A stretch of 64,000 nucleotides of DNA, taken from Prochlorococcus sp. AG-363-P19. Lineage in GTDB: Bacteria > Cyanobacteriota > Cyanobacteriia > PCC-6307 > Cyanobiaceae. This document shows, piece after piece, positions 44,967 to 55,358 of the stretch. The position numbers were made by a program, and so were the translations under genes. The notes under the pieces were generated by a model that saw only the letters and a program-made list of their open reading frames with translations, was not told where the DNA came from and did not search any database. The stretch is from the NCBI GenBank assembly GCA_003280055.1, contig QCGG01000004.1, positions 62,001 to 126,000 on the forward strand, given 5' to 3'. The stretch's first letter is position 1, and each line of letters begins with the position of its first letter.

Positions 44967-46292
44967 ATGGCAATGAAAGAAAAATGGCGGTCAGGAATGG
45001 GTTTCGTCCTAGCTGCAGCAGGCAGTGCTGTAGGGCTAGGCAATCTTTGGGGATTTGCATATAGAGCTTCACAGGGAGGGGGAGCAGCCTTTTTACTTCT
45101 TTACGTAATTATCGTTGCTCTTATCTGCTTGCCGGTACTTGTTGCAGAAATGATTTTAGGGAGAAGTACTGGTAAAAGTCCTCTCCTAGCTCCAATTAGT
45201 TTTGCTGGTAAAGCATGGAAACCGATGGGTTTTCTTTTTGTGATTGCTTCTTGTGGAATCCTCTCCTTCTATGCAGTCCTTATGGGCTGGACAGCTAATA
45301 CCCTTATTAATTCAATTGCTTATGGTCTGCCTGCAGATATGGCATCGGCTGAAAGGTTTTTTAAAGGGATAAGTACCGGGGAAAGCGTGCTCTTAGGACA
45401 ATTGCTAAGTTTAATACTGACTGGGTTAGTTGTAACAGCAGGAGTAAGAAGCGGGATCGAAAGACTTACTCGCTGGTGTATGCCATTACTATTTTTATTA
45501 TTACTTGCCCTAGCTGGTTGGTCAGCAACACTGCCAGGAGCTTTTGAAGGATATAAAACATTTCTCTTTCATTGGGACACACAAGAATTACTAAATCCAA
45601 CAACAGTGAGAAATGCGTTTACTCAAGCTTTCTTCTCAATTGGAACAGGCATAGGCTGCATTCTTGCGTATTCTGCTTACCTAGATGCACGCAATCCAAT
45701 ACCTAGACAGGCTTTTAGCGTTGTAGGAATGGACACCTCCGTAGGACTTCTAGCAGGAATGATTACATTCCCAATTGTAATTAGTTTTGGACTTAAGGAT
45801 GTAGTAACTAGTGAAACTGTAGGTACATTATTTATCTCTTTGCCAACTGGATTATCATCTCTTGGTTTAACAGGAAGAATAGTGGCAATATTTTTCTTTC
45901 TCTTAGCATATATTGCTGCCATAACCTCATCTATTTCTTTACTAGAGGTACCCGTAGCATCATTAATTGACAGGTTCGGATGGTCGCGTTCTCGTTCCGT
46001 AATAGCCTCAAGTTGCTTAGTTTTTCTTACTGGATTACCTGCTGCACTAAACTCAAAAGTGCTAGGAAGAATGGATGCCATTTTTGGAGGCGTATTACTA
46101 ATATTTGGGGGGCTACTATTGTCAATTCTTGTTGGATGGGTTGCCCCAAGGAGTTTTGATATAGATCTAAGTGAATGCAATACACCAAAGCCTCTAAGAA
46201 TTAGTCTTAGATTTATGTTAAGGTGGGTTTCTCCACCAGTTATTTGTTTTGGACTGATAATAAGTTTGTATGATTTAATTCAAGGTTGGTGA
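44967..46292 (+). CDS. Sodium-dependent transporter (NSS/SNF family)
   Basis: Transport protein with about 11 to 12 helices in 441 aa. The opening (FVLAAAGSAVGLGNLWGFAYRASQGGGAAFLLLYV, quoted in part) is the family signature around the sodium site in helix 1. GxGIGCILAYSAYLDARN appears in the middle. Bacterial homologues move amino acids or similar organic molecules with Na+. Substrate unknown. It ends 18 bases from the convergent cysS gene. Confidence 0.9.
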   Translation: MAMKEKWRSGMGFVLAAAGSAVGLGNLWGFAYRASQGGGAAFLLLYVIIVALICLPVLVAEMILGRSTGKSPLLAPISFAGKAWKPMGFLFVIASCGILSFYAVLMGWTANTLINSIAYGLPADMASAERFFKGISTGESVLLGQLLSLILTGLVVTAGVRSGIERLTRWCMPLLFLLLLALAGWSATLPGAFEGYKTFLFHWDTQELLNPTTVRNAFTQAFFSIGTGIGCILAYSAYLDARNPIPRQAFSVVGMDTSVGLLAGMITFPIVISFGLKDVVTSETVGTLFISLPTGLSSLGLTGRIVAIFFFLLAYIAAITSSISLLEVPVASLIDRFGWSRSRSVIASSCLVFLTGLPAALNSKVLGRMDAIFGGVLLIFGGLLLSILVGWVAPRSFDIDLSECNTPKPLRISLRFMLRWVSPPVICFGLIISLYDLIQGW

Positions 46293-46309
46293 CAGGCTAA
46301 ATATAATTT

Positions 46310-47851
46310 TTATTCATTTATATGCCACTCTGTAATGCCACCCGGCTTGTCAAATAACTCCACACCAATATTGTTAAGTTCATTTCTAATCCTATCTGCA
46401 GTAGCAAAATCTTTTGAAACCTTTGCTCTTTTCCTTAGTTCTATAGAATGCTCAATAAATTCAACATCTAACTCGCAAGAAGAAATTGAAGATTGGCTTT
46501 TGATATTTTCGCCTTTTAGGCCCAAAACCTTTGCGAGATGAACAAGTAAATTCCAACGTAAAAAAGAAGAGTGATCATCCTGCACAGAAGATTTAGAATA
46601 ATGACCTGTTTTTATTTTATTTGAAAGGGAACGAAGGGGTCTCCCCAAATCAAAAAGTATAGACAATGCTCCTGATGTATTTAAATCATCATTCATCAAT
46701 GCAATAAACCGTTGATGGTGTTTCTTTAAACTTTCAGGAGTTTGATTATTAGTCTTAAGTGTAATATTTAAATCACCCTTTTGATATTTTGACCACAACA
46801 GAATATGTTCATAATCTATACCTATATTCAAAGCCAAGTTAAGACCTTGCCAACCACTAGTTGCTGCTTCTAATGATTCTTTAGTAAAATCTAGAGGTTT
46901 TCTGTAATGTGCCTGCAATACAAACAATCGTAAAGTCATAGGAGAAACTCCTGAGTTTAATAATGAACGTATAGTTGTAAAGTTACCAAGAGACTTGCTC
47001 ATTTTTTGTCCTGAAACATTAACCATTCCATTATGCATCCAATAGTTTGCTAGTTTCTTTCCAGTAGCTGTCTCTGATTGGGCAATTTCATTCTCATGGT
47101 GTGGAAAAATCAAATCAGCACCACCTAAATGTATATCTATCGTTTCACCAAGTTGTTCAAGAACCATTGCTGAACATTCAATATGCCAACCTGGTCTTCC
47201 ATTTCCCCAAGGTGAAGGATAAGAAGGCTCTCCAGTTTTTGCGGATTTCCATAATGCAAAATCAAAAGCATTCTGTTTTTTATTCTCATCATCTTTATCT
47301 ACTCTACCTTCAGGGTTGATATATTGATTTGTTAGATCTCTGCCACTTAATTGACCATAATTTGAATGTTTCATTACTGAGAAATAAACATCACCGTCAA
47401 CGGAATATGCAAATCCCTTTTCTTGTAAATTAGAAATCAAAGATCTAATTGAATCGAGAGAGTCAGTTGCCCTTGGCATCCTATCAGGACGCATTATTCC
47501 CAAAGCATCCATATCTTGATGAAACTCTCTAATATTTCTTGCACTAACATCTTCCATAGAAAGCTTCTCTGAAGAAGCCTTATTAATGATCTTGTCATCT
47601 ATATCTGTGAAGTTCTGAACAAAATTAACAATATAACCTTTCCAAATCAAGTATCTACGTAAAACATCCCAAACGATATAACTCCGGGCATGTCCCAAAT
47701 GGCAAAGATCATAAACAGTTACGCCACAACAATAAATGGTAACCTTTCCAGGTCTTATGGGCTTAAAGGCTTCTTTTCGTCTAGAGAGAGTGTTAGTCAA
47801 AAAGAAAGTATCACTTATTGATGAAACTTTTTGGGGTTTACTTTGTTCCAT
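46310..47851 (-). CDS. cysS: Cysteinyl-tRNA synthetase
   Basis: Class I aminoacyl-tRNA synthetase that charges tRNA-Cys. Signature motifs: zinc ligand C in [19 protein letters not shown], the HIGH-like HLGH in the same stretch, and KMSKS in [12 protein letters not shown]. Zinc ligands [14 protein letters not shown] and HHENE are also visible. The 513-aa length is usual. It lies 17 bases downstream of polA on the same strand, so co-transcription is likely. Confidence 0.97.
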   Translation of the reverse strand: MEQSKPQKVSSISDTFFLTNTLSRRKEAFKPIRPGKVTIYCCGVTVYDLCHLGHARSYIVWDVLRRYLIWKGYIVNFVQNFTDIDDKIINKASSEKLSMEDVSARNIREFHQDMDALGIMRPDRMPRATDSLDSIRSLISNLQEKGFAYSVDGDVYFSVMKHSNYGQLSGRDLTNQYINPEGRVDKDDENKKQNAFDFALWKSAKTGEPSYPSPWGNGRPGWHIECSAMVLEQLGETIDIHLGGADLIFPHHENEIAQSETATGKKLANYWMHNGMVNVSGQKMSKSLGNFTTIRSLLNSGVSPMTLRLFVLQAHYRKPLDFTKESLEAATSGWQGLNLALNIGIDYEHILLWSKYQKGDLNITLKTNNQTPESLKKHHQRFIALMNDDLNTSGALSILFDLGRPLRSLSNKIKTGHYSKSSVQDDHSSFLRWNLLVHLAKVLGLKGENIKSQSSISSCELDVEFIEHSIELRKRAKVSKDFATADRIRNELNNIGVELFDKPGGITEWHINE

Positions 47852-47868
47852 AATTATATTTTATATGA

Positions 47869-50811
47869 TTATTTGGCATCCATCCAATTAGAACCTACTC
47901 CACATTCAACAACCAATGGTACTGATAGGTTAACTGCATTTTCCATGGTTTTTAGCAGTAGGTCTTTAACTTCTTCAACTGCAGAAGGCTCAACCTCTAA
48001 TACAAGTTCATCATGAACCTGAAGAAGCATTTGAGCTGGATAAGATGATTCAGAAAGTTTTTTGTGAAGATTGACCATTGCAATCTTAATTATATCTGCA
48101 CTAGATCCCTGAATAGGCGCATTAGCAGCGGCTCTAAGTTGTTGAGCTTCCATACCTGCTCTTCGAGCATTATCAAGATCAATCTCATATGGTTCCTTAC
48201 CTTTTAATCGACCTAATCCATTCTTATCAAAAATAAAATTCCTCCTTCTACCCATAATAGTTTCTACATATCCTCTTGTTAAAGCAAGTCTTTCCTGAAG
48301 TTCAAGATAAGAAAAGACTTTCTTATATTTTTGGTGAAATTTCTCTAAAAATATCTTTGCTTCCTGGTTAGTTAAACCTGTTGATCTAGCCAAAAGTTTA
48401 GAACCCATTCCATAAATAACACCAAAATTAATAGTTTTTCCAAGCCTACGTTCGTCATCATTTACTTGATCCTTTTCAAGCAAAATACTTGCCGTAACTG
48501 AATGTACATCCTGACCATTACAATAGGCTTCCTTAAGGACTTCCTCCCCCGAAAGATGAGCAAGAATACGAAGTTCTATTTGAGAGTAATCAGCAGTGAT
48601 CAGACTCCAACCTTCTTTAGGAAGGAATGCTTTACGTATACGTTTACTAAATTCGGTTCGAACAGGTATATTTTGTAAATTTGGATTACTGCTACTTAAT
48701 CGTCCTGTCGCAGTTACTGCCTGGTTAAAGTCAGTATGAACACGTCCAGTTTCTGGTTCTACTAACTCCGGTAAGGCGTCAACATAAGTAGTAAGAAGTT
48801 TATGAATTACTCTATATTCAACTATCTGAGGGACAATTGGATGATCCTCTTGTAATTTTTCGAGTACTCGTGCATCTGTACTCCAACCAGTCTTGGTTTT
48901 TCTAGATTTCTTACGATCAAGTCCAAGTTTCTCAAATAAAAGTTCCGCCAGTTGTTTTGGAGAAGACAAGTTAAAACCAGCTCCTGCATAGTCTGATACA
49001 TTTTGCTCTAAACACTTAAGGCGTTCAACGAGCTCTAAGGAAAGCTCTTTTAAATAAGGAATATCGATTCTTATTCCGGTGGATTCCATTACAGCTAAAA
49101 CATTCTCTAATGGGCCCTCTATATCGAAATATAAACTTAATAACTTATCTCCTCTATCACGAATCTGGTCAATTAACAATGTAGAGATTCTTTTTGTCAA
49201 ATAAACATCCATCCCGCAATATTTGCTTGCCTCATTGATAGAGACATCTGCGAAGTTACCACCCTTTGGAACAATATCATTAAATGATATTGGTGTATAA
49301 GAGAAATACCTCTTCGACATAGCGTCTAAACTATGCTTAGCTGAGGAATCCAATAAATAATCCGCTAAAAGCGTATCTAAAACAACACCTTTGAGCTCAA
49401 TTCCATGTCGAAGAAAGACTAGTCTATCGTATTTGCAATTTTGAAGTACTTTTGGGTGATCCTCACTCGTTATCCAATAACTTAAAGATTTCAATACAAC
49501 ATCAAGTGCCAACTGATTAGAGCATTGAGGGTCTAGAATTGTATTATTTATAGAATGCATTATCGGGATATAGGCCATTTGATCGGGTTGATCACCCCAA
49601 CAAAAACCTATCCCTACAAGCTCAGCCTTAAATGGGTTTAAATGAGTAGTTTCAGTGTCAATCGCTATAGGATCATCAGTACTATTAAACTCATTCAAAA
49701 TCTTAATCAGTTTTTCTAATTGATCCATGCTAGTTATAATTTTTGGAGAGATATTAGGAATAGAAGTTCTATCACAAGATTTTATATTTGTATCATCATT
49801 AATAGCAGTATCATCTATTAGATTCTTATTAATTGAATAGCCACCTTTCGATAATGCATTAACAAAAACAGGAATTTGACTAGCAAGGCTATTAAGTTCA
49901 AGATCCTCTAATGATTCTTTTAAAGAATGCTCATCAATTGTTTTAAGGGGTATTATTTCGTCATTATCAAGAGGTACTTCTGTTAGTATTTCGGCTAGAT
50001 ATTTTGAAAGATATGCGTTTTTTCGGTCTTTAATTAATTTACTAATCAACGCGCCCTTTATTACATTACTTTTTAATGTTTTGGACTGTTCCTTTGTTAA
50101 TTGGTCAAGTAAATGGTATATACCATCTAAATCATTACTTTCATTTAGAAGACTAATTGCGGTCTTTGGTCCTACTCCTTTAACTCCGGGAATATTATCA
50201 GAGGAATCACCAGTCAGTGCTTTTAGTTCAACAACTTTTGAAGGCTTTACCCCTAGCTTCTCTATTACATCAGCTTCTTTAATATGAAATGGATCACTGC
50301 TACTAGAATATCTACCTCCTCCCATATACAAAACAGATATGCCTTTTTGATCATCAACCAACTGAAATAGATCTCTATCTCCAGATAAAATAAAAACTTC
50401 CCAGCTTTTCTTCACTGCCTTATTTGCAAGTGTTCCAAGTACATCATCAGCCTCAAACCCTGGCGCAATGCACAATGGAATTTTCAAGTCATCTCTCAAA
50501 ATTATTTTCAATTGATCTAAATCTTCAAAAAAGATATCTGGAGCAACATCCCTATTGGCTTTATAATTTGAATCAGCCTTATGGCGAAAAGTGGGCTCTG
50601 CAGTATCAAAAGCAATTGTTACAGCCTCTGGACTAATCTTCTTACAATTTTCTAAAAGTGATTTTAAAAAACCAAAAGTCACACTTGTAGGCTTACCATC
50701 TTTTGTTGAAAGACCTCCTTCACCTCCTTTCGTAAATGCATAGAAACTTCGAAAGGCTAATGAATGACCATCTACCAGTAAAAGTTTATGTTTTGCTTTG
50801 TCCTCCGACAT
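47869..50811 (-). CDS. polA: DNA polymerase I
   Basis: Repair and Okazaki-fragment polymerase of 980 aa. The N-terminal 5'-3' exonuclease domain has LLLVDGHSLAFRSFYAF and LTGDSSDNIPGVKGVGPKTA (helix-hairpin-helix). The 3'-5' exonuclease domain keeps its carboxylates (IAIDTETTHLNPF). The polymerase domain has DYSQIELRILAHLSG, motif B RRLGKTINFGVIYG, and motif C QVHDELVLE near the end. The total is slightly longer than E. coli Pol I (928 aa), through linker insertions. It is followed by cysS. Confidence 0.97.
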   Translation of the reverse strand: MSEDKAKHKLLLVDGHSLAFRSFYAFTKGGEGGLSTKDGKPTSVTFGFLKSLLENCKKISPEAVTIAFDTAEPTFRHKADSNYKANRDVAPDIFFEDLDQLKIILRDDLKIPLCIAPGFEADDVLGTLANKAVKKSWEVFILSGDRDLFQLVDDQKGISVLYMGGGRYSSSSDPFHIKEADVIEKLGVKPSKVVELKALTGDSSDNIPGVKGVGPKTAISLLNESNDLDGIYHLLDQLTKEQSKTLKSNVIKGALISKLIKDRKNAYLSKYLAEILTEVPLDNDEIIPLKTIDEHSLKESLEDLELNSLASQIPVFVNALSKGGYSINKNLIDDTAINDDTNIKSCDRTSIPNISPKIITSMDQLEKLIKILNEFNSTDDPIAIDTETTHLNPFKAELVGIGFCWGDQPDQMAYIPIMHSINNTILDPQCSNQLALDVVLKSLSYWITSEDHPKVLQNCKYDRLVFLRHGIELKGVVLDTLLADYLLDSSAKHSLDAMSKRYFSYTPISFNDIVPKGGNFADVSINEASKYCGMDVYLTKRISTLLIDQIRDRGDKLLSLYFDIEGPLENVLAVMESTGIRIDIPYLKELSLELVERLKCLEQNVSDYAGAGFNLSSPKQLAELLFEKLGLDRKKSRKTKTGWSTDARVLEKLQEDHPIVPQIVEYRVIHKLLTTYVDALPELVEPETGRVHTDFNQAVTATGRLSSSNPNLQNIPVRTEFSKRIRKAFLPKEGWSLITADYSQIELRILAHLSGEEVLKEAYCNGQDVHSVTASILLEKDQVNDDERRLGKTINFGVIYGMGSKLLARSTGLTNQEAKIFLEKFHQKYKKVFSYLELQERLALTRGYVETIMGRRRNFIFDKNGLGRLKGKEPYEIDLDNARRAGMEAQQLRAAANAPIQGSSADIIKIAMVNLHKKLSESSYPAQMLLQVHDELVLEVEPSAVEEVKDLLLKTMENAVNLSVPLVVECGVGSNWMDAK

Positions 50812-50831
50812 AGATCTTATAAATATCTTTG

Positions 50832-51971
50832 TTAATCTGTTCTACGTTTTGCCCATGGTGGCAAGTCTATAAATACAAGCTCCCCTGGCTTAATTCCACT
50901 AACTATTGCTGTCTTGCTTCCACTACTCATTCCTAACTCAACTGGTTTAAAACTAGGTTGAAAATCCGAACCTACTGTTAACAAGCCAGGCTGACCATTT
51001 TCCGTAACAATAGCAACCGTTGGTACCAAGGTGTTTTTGGCTGTAGAACCTGTTTGAAAATCTACATCTACCGTCATTCCAATACGAAAAGCCTCAATAG
51101 GATTATCAAGGGAAAGTTTCACCTCAAATGAAATAACATTGTCCTTCTTCTCTGCCCGAGGGGCTATTTGAAGAACAGTCGCACTGAACCGCTGATCAGG
51201 AAAAGCATCAATTCTTATGCTGGCCTTCTGCCCTTTAAGGATTCGTCCAATGTCACTTTCAGGCACCTTCGCTGAAACCTCTAGCCCCTGAGAGAGCTCA
51301 AGTATTGAACTACTGCTTGACCCTGCAGAAGAAGATGCTCTGGTTGTAGGGGTTACAAAAGCACCAGGTTCCGCATACATTGCCGTAATAACCCCATCAA
51401 ATGGAGCTTTTACAAGTAACTCACTTCCTTCAACTTCACGTTGTTTAAGTCTAGCTTGACTTGTTAAAAACCGATTACGGTAATCATCATTTTCTTCAGC
51501 ACTGATGGCACCTTCACTAAACAACTTATTCCTACGTTCATAGGCCAATTTATTAGTCTCATAATTTGCCCTAAGCTCTTGAAGACGAAACAAATAATCA
51601 CCGGATTTCATCTCTGCCAAAATATCTCCCCTTTTAACAAGATCACCTTCCCTGACAAATATTGTCTCTAAAATTCCCTGCTTATCTGGGCTCACATTTA
51701 CACTCATTTTGGCCTGAAGCTCCCCACTAGCAGTTATCAAGCCAGGAAGCACACCACTCTCAGCTGCAACAGTAAATTCCGTAATGTCTCGATTTCCTTT
51801 AAGAATAAAAAGACCTTGTTTGGAAATGAATAAAATCGATGAGAAAGATAAAACCGAGGCTGATAGGAGAAGAATCTTTTTCGCTATAGAAAATTTGCTA
51901 AACCTTCTTAGCTGAGAAGATAAGCCTGTAAAGGTTTTTGAGAATTGTAGATTAATTTTAGATCTGGCCAT
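50832..51971 (-). CDS. HlyD/RND-type periplasmic adaptor protein
   Basis: Membrane fusion protein of 379 aa from ATG 51971 (the track start is a TTG 15 bases upstream). The N-terminal membrane anchor is followed by a barrel-sandwich domain (TASGELQAKMSVNVSPDKQGILETIFVREGDLVKRGDILAEM, partial), a coiled-coil hairpin and a C-terminal beta-barrel domain. It resembles DevB/MacA adaptors that pair with MacB-type permeases; a candidate permease is at 10.3 kb. No ATPase or permease gene is adjacent. The gene lies upstream of polA, 20 bases away, and is divergent from ychF. Confidence 0.87.
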   Translation of the reverse strand: MARSKINLQFSKTFTGLSSQLRRFSKFSIAKKILLLSASVLSFSSILFISKQGLFILKGNRDITEFTVAAESGVLPGLITASGELQAKMSVNVSPDKQGILETIFVREGDLVKRGDILAEMKSGDYLFRLQELRANYETNKLAYERRNKLFSEGAISAEENDDYRNRFLTSQARLKQREVEGSELLVKAPFDGVITAMYAEPGAFVTPTTRASSSAGSSSSSILELSQGLEVSAKVPESDIGRILKGQKASIRIDAFPDQRFSATVLQIAPRAEKKDNVISFEVKLSLDNPIEAFRIGMTVDVDFQTGSTAKNTLVPTVAIVTENGQPGLLTVGSDFQPSFKPVELGMSSGSKTAIVSGIKPGELVFIDLPPWAKRRTD

Positions 51972-52127
51972 TGGGCCAATGAGCAATAATGTCTTGTAGT
52001 GGAAAAAATACCATTACAGTGGACAGCTTTAGAATGTAATCTTAGCCCATACTGAGTGCAGGTGACCTTTTCTACGTTGAACTAAAAACAACGCCCCGTA
52101 AAGCTAAATGACTCAAGATTTCAAGCC

Positions 52128-53219
52128 ATGCTAAAAGCAGGAATTGTAGGCCTACCTAATGTTGGGAAGTCAACTTTATTTAATGCACTTGTCGCGAATG
52201 CACAAGCTCAGGCAGCTAACTTCCCATTTTGCACAATCGAACCAAATACTGGTGTAGTTTCGGTACCAGACGATAGACTGAGATTACTTTCTAGACTTAG
52301 CAAAAGCAAGGAAACAATACCAACACGAATAGAATTTGTAGATATAGCGGGGCTTGTTAAAGGTGCTAGCAAAGGAGAAGGTCTTGGGAATAAATTCCTC
52401 GCAAACATTAGAGAAGTAGATGCGATTGTGCATGTAGTGAGATGCTTTGAGAATGATGATGTAATACATGTAGCAGGTTCTATTGACTCCATGAGGGACG
52501 CAGAGATTATTAATTTGGAACTAGGCTTTGCTGATTTAGCACAAATCGAAAAAAGAAGAGAAAGAATTAAAAAGTCAATGAAAACAAATAAAGAGGCTAT
52601 TGTTGAGGATAATATTCTAATAAAGATAAATACCGCCTTAGAAAGCGGATTTAGTGCACGAAGTGTCAATTTAAGTTTAGACGAAAAAAAAATCATTAAA
52701 CCCTTAGGCCTACTAACCCAGAAGCCAATTATTTATGCTACTAACCTCTCTGAGGAAGAATTATCAACTGGTAACACGTACAGTAGGAAAGTAGAGGTTA
52801 TGGCAGCTAAGGAAGGGTCAAAATGTGTAAGTGTTTCTGCTCAGGTTGAGGCGGAACTGGTTGAATTATCTCAAAAAGAGAGAACAGACTACCTTGAAGG
52901 TCTTGGTGTAAAAGAAGGTGGCCTGGAGAGTCTTATTAAAGCTACATACAGTTTACTAGGCTTACAAACATACTTTACTACTGGAGAGAAAGAGACAAGG
53001 GCTTGGACAATAAAAAAGGGAATGAAAGCACCTGAAGCTGCGGGTGTAATTCATTCTGATTTTCAAAAAGGATTTATAAGAGCGCAAACAATTGGGTACA
53101 AAAAACTTATAGAGGCGGGTTCTTTTTCACAAGCAAGAAATAATGGTTGGCTTAGGAGTGAAGGGAAAGATTATATAGTAGACGAGGGAGATGTGATGGA
53201 ATTCTTATTTAACGTCTAA
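52128..53219 (+). CDS. ychF: Ribosome-binding ATPase YchF
   Basis: Obg-related P-loop protein of 363 aa, an ATPase that binds ribosomes and affects translation and the oxidative stress response. Motifs: G1 GLPNVGKSTLFNA at about residues 8-20, FVDIAGLVKGASKGEGLGNKFL (G3 and switch regions), and a YATN-type motif in place of the usual NKxD for guanine (the reason YchF prefers ATP). The C-terminal TGS-like domain ends with DVMEFLFNV. Its ATG is 42 bases after a small promoter-like region, divergent from the adaptor gene. Confidence 0.96.
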   Translation: MLKAGIVGLPNVGKSTLFNALVANAQAQAANFPFCTIEPNTGVVSVPDDRLRLLSRLSKSKETIPTRIEFVDIAGLVKGASKGEGLGNKFLANIREVDAIVHVVRCFENDDVIHVAGSIDSMRDAEIINLELGFADLAQIEKRRERIKKSMKTNKEAIVEDNILIKINTALESGFSARSVNLSLDEKKIIKPLGLLTQKPIIYATNLSEEELSTGNTYSRKVEVMAAKEGSKCVSVSAQVEAELVELSQKERTDYLEGLGVKEGGLESLIKATYSLLGLQTYFTTGEKETRAWTIKKGMKAPEAAGVIHSDFQKGFIRAQTIGYKKLIEAGSFSQARNNGWLRSEGKDYIVDEGDVMEFLFNV

Positions 53220-53756
53220 GAGACTATTTATAGCAAGGCTTTCCCCAGGTTAGACTAGCTGGCTTGTCTAACCGTTTTGTCTAACTTTTCAGTCTCATTT
53301 AATCCATATCCATAGCGGACGTAATCGTTAATTTGTCTACTTTGCAACGGGGATGGTTCTCTTCCCAGTTACCTTCAAATTAATATCTCTAGTGTTCCCT
53401 TCTTGAATTCATCTACTTTAGCAAGAGCACAACCGTTGGTAGTAATTCTTTTAAATATCCAATTTGCTGCTTCTTTCAGAGAAGGTCGCTTTCTATACAA
53501 AATCATGGAAGAGATGACAGACGATAAGAAAGACGGGCATATGCGAAACTCTAGAGAATGATGTTGCAACAATAGATTTTTAGCATCTTAGTTCTAAGAG
53601 TTGTCGAACCGGTCTAAGCTGAGAATTTGCTTCTATCGCAGTTATCTAATGATTTTCGAAAAGATTATTTGGTAGGAGTCGAAAATTTATTGAATAAACT
53701 CAAAAACATTTTGGTTTTAAAATTTATAAAGCTGATCGATTACATGAAAAATTGTA
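53220..53756. other. Intergenic region, ychF to folE (about 540 bases)
   Basis: The left part has pyrimidine-rich blocks TTGTCTAACCG and TTGTCTAAC. A short minus-strand frame (53375-53572, or 53375-53506 from the internal ATG) could encode about 43-65 residues with the phrase SLKEAANWIFKRITTNGCALAKVDEFKKG, which looks slightly protein-like; it is uncertain. No tRNA or other RNA gene was recognised. Confidence 0.45.
53375..53506 (-). CDS. Doubtful short ORF
   Basis: From ATG 53506, the 43-residue frame reads ILYRKRPSLKEAANWIFKRITTNG then CALAKVDEFKKGTLEILI. The helix-rich, mixed-charge composition looks like a small folded protein or the end of a decayed gene. No family is known, and it is not supported by an obvious ribosome-binding site. 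Confidence 0.25.
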   Translation of the reverse strand: MILYRKRPSLKEAANWIFKRITTNGCALAKVDEFKKGTLEILI

Positions 53757-54509
53757 CTAATAAACCTTACCGACAGTGGACTGTTGTCTGACTAACTCAA
53801 AAAATTCCTGCTTTAAAATTGGATCGTGGCGAAAATCGCCTCGTACAACTGAATTGATCATACTTGTATCTGGCTCCTTAACACCCCTCCATTTCATGCA
53901 GTAGTGTTGGGCTTTTACAATTATTCCTAGCCCTTTTGGCTCACACAGTGATTCGATTTCGTCGGCTAAAATCATAACAGCCTCTTCTTGTATATGAGGT
54001 CGAGAAAATACCCAGTCAGCTACCCGTGCAAACTTTGATAGACCTATTACCTTATCTCCAGGTTTAATTCCAATCCAACAATCGCCCAATATAGGTACCA
54101 AATGATGTGAGCATGCTGATCGTACAGAGATCGGGCCAACTGTATAAATTTCGTCTAAGTTTTTGTCATTAGGGAAGCTAGTAACCTTTGGCTGTTTATG
54201 ATACCTTCCCTTGAAGACTTCGTTAATGAACATTCGGGAAACTCTTTCAGATGTTTCTTTAGTGTTGTGATCGTTTTCAACATCTATTAGAAGAGTCTTT
54301 AGTAAGTCATTAACCCTTGACGCTACCTCCTTTTCTAAGGTGTCCAACTCACCAGGGAAAATGTACTCAGATATATTATCATTAGCATGAAATCGTGCGT
54401 TAGCTGAATTAAGCCTATTACGTATAATTTCTGAAACCAACTTACATGAAATCTGATCTTGATATTCTTCGTTGATATTTTCGTTTGATTTAGTTGAAGT
54501 CATAATCAA
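53757..54509 (-). CDS. folE: GTP cyclohydrolase I
   Basis: First enzyme of folate/pterin synthesis; it converts GTP to dihydroneopterin triphosphate with zinc. The 250-aa protein has the active-site block SVRSACSHHLVPILGDCWIGI with zinc ligands Cys and His, and KAQHYCMKWRGVKEPDTSM with the third zinc ligand Cys and catalytic His. The N-terminal ~45 residues are an extra flexible stretch. An alternative ATG at 54503 removes two residues. It is divergent from a region with a plus-strand terminator at 54544. Confidence 0.93.
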   Translation of the reverse strand: MIMTSTKSNENINEEYQDQISCKLVSEIIRNRLNSANARFHANDNISEYIFPGELDTLEKEVASRVNDLLKTLLIDVENDHNTKETSERVSRMFINEVFKGRYHKQPKVTSFPNDKNLDEIYTVGPISVRSACSHHLVPILGDCWIGIKPGDKVIGLSKFARVADWVFSRPHIQEEAVMILADEIESLCEPKGLGIIVKAQHYCMKWRGVKEPDTSMINSVVRGDFRHDPILKQEFFELVRQQSTVGKVY

Positions 54510-54836
54510 AATTTAGTACAAGGTAATAATTGGCAAAAGTATTAGATAGCTGAAAACTTAAAGCTATCTTTTTTATTGTCTTACATTATAGGACATAAGA
54601 GCGATAAAACGCTTATGCAATAATACATTTGTACTAAGGGGTCACTGACGCGCGCAAAGATTTGAAGGTTTAGAAGGCTTATAAGGCCTAGAGAAGGGTT
54701 AATTATTAGCAATAATTTAACTTTAGAAGGTTTAGGGATCGGTACTGCTTTAAATAGCGACAAAGAAGAGCAGGGGAGTTAAAAAACCAAGGGTGTATAC
54801 ATAATCATATACAAAAAGATACGTATAATAGATTTA
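54510..54836. other. Gap between folE and the 68-aa gene (about 330 bases)
   Basis: No convincing ORF. A plus-strand terminator-like hairpin lies at 54544-54574. Further on are several GAAGG(T/C)TTA-like words (near 54661-54735) and a short inverted repeat ATAAGCG-like near 54594-54616. The minus-strand frame at 54581-54763 is hydrophobic but lacks gene-like features. Confidence 0.4.
54544..54574 (+). terminator. Intrinsic terminator without an obvious gene
   Basis: AGATAGCT and AGCTATCT pair over eight bases around a 10-base loop, followed by TTTTTT. It points rightward, and its upstream neighbours on the plus strand are antisense to folE. An antisense transcript or decayed gene may end here. 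Confidence 0.55.
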
Positions 54837-55043
54837 ATGTATATGTCTTCTCAACTGAATAGTTTATTGGCCAATCATAGAAATCCTTTTGGAGATTTTA
54901 TTTTAGAAGGGGTAAGCTTATTTGAATTAGTTGATTTAGGTTGCCTGATGAATGGCATCAAAATCAAAGCAACAATAATCACAAGGAATATGATCATAGA
55001 AAACAAGACAATTGAAGTAGTTAGATTTGCACTGCCAAGATGA
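54837..55043 (+). CDS. Hypothetical protein (68 aa)
   Basis: No recognised family. The frame MYMSSQLNSLLANHRNPFGD then FILEGVSLFELVDLGCLMNGI has mixed character, with an internal stretch of hydrophobic and acidic residues and a final KTIEVVRFALPR. An antisense frame (54875-55066) overlaps it but is less gene-like. Promoter-like AT-rich sequence precedes it (TATACATAATCATATAC). Moderate support only. Confidence 0.4.
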   Translation: MYMSSQLNSLLANHRNPFGDFILEGVSLFELVDLGCLMNGIKIKATIITRNMIIENKTIEVVRFALPR

Positions 55044-55358
55044 AGGGTGTTATAAATAGATTTCATTAATTTAAAAAGATATTAGACTTAGTCTAAAGCC
55101 AAATATGCATAAATTAGGTTTCGTGACAAAGCTAGCATGAATAAAAGGCGAAAAGGTGGTTTAATATAATAAAGAGAAACAATATTCAAATTAAAACCTA
55201 GTGATTCCTAGGTATATTCTAATCAACTAAATTATTATTTATTTTTGTGAATCATCTAAATATGCTAAGTATTATAGAATTAGATTTATATCTCATCCCA
55301 AATCTATCTGGGTTTAGGAGATTTCTGATCATCCCTTGCACTAAATGCACAATATATA
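55044..55358. other. Gap before the YdcF gene (about 315 bases)
   Basis: AT-rich with no clear ORF except the leading part of a frame that becomes a shadow of the next gene. It contains a short inverted repeat TTAGAC-TTA-GTCTAA at about 55084-55098. No further signal was recognised. Confidence 0.4.

Noticed and set aside
54581-54763. 60-aa minus-strand ORF in the folE gap
   Set aside because: Composition is that of AT-rich spacer; no ribosome-binding site or family resemblance.
54875-55066. 63-aa minus-strand ORF
   Set aside because: It is antisense to the slightly better 54837-55043 frame; hydrophobic stretch could be by chance.
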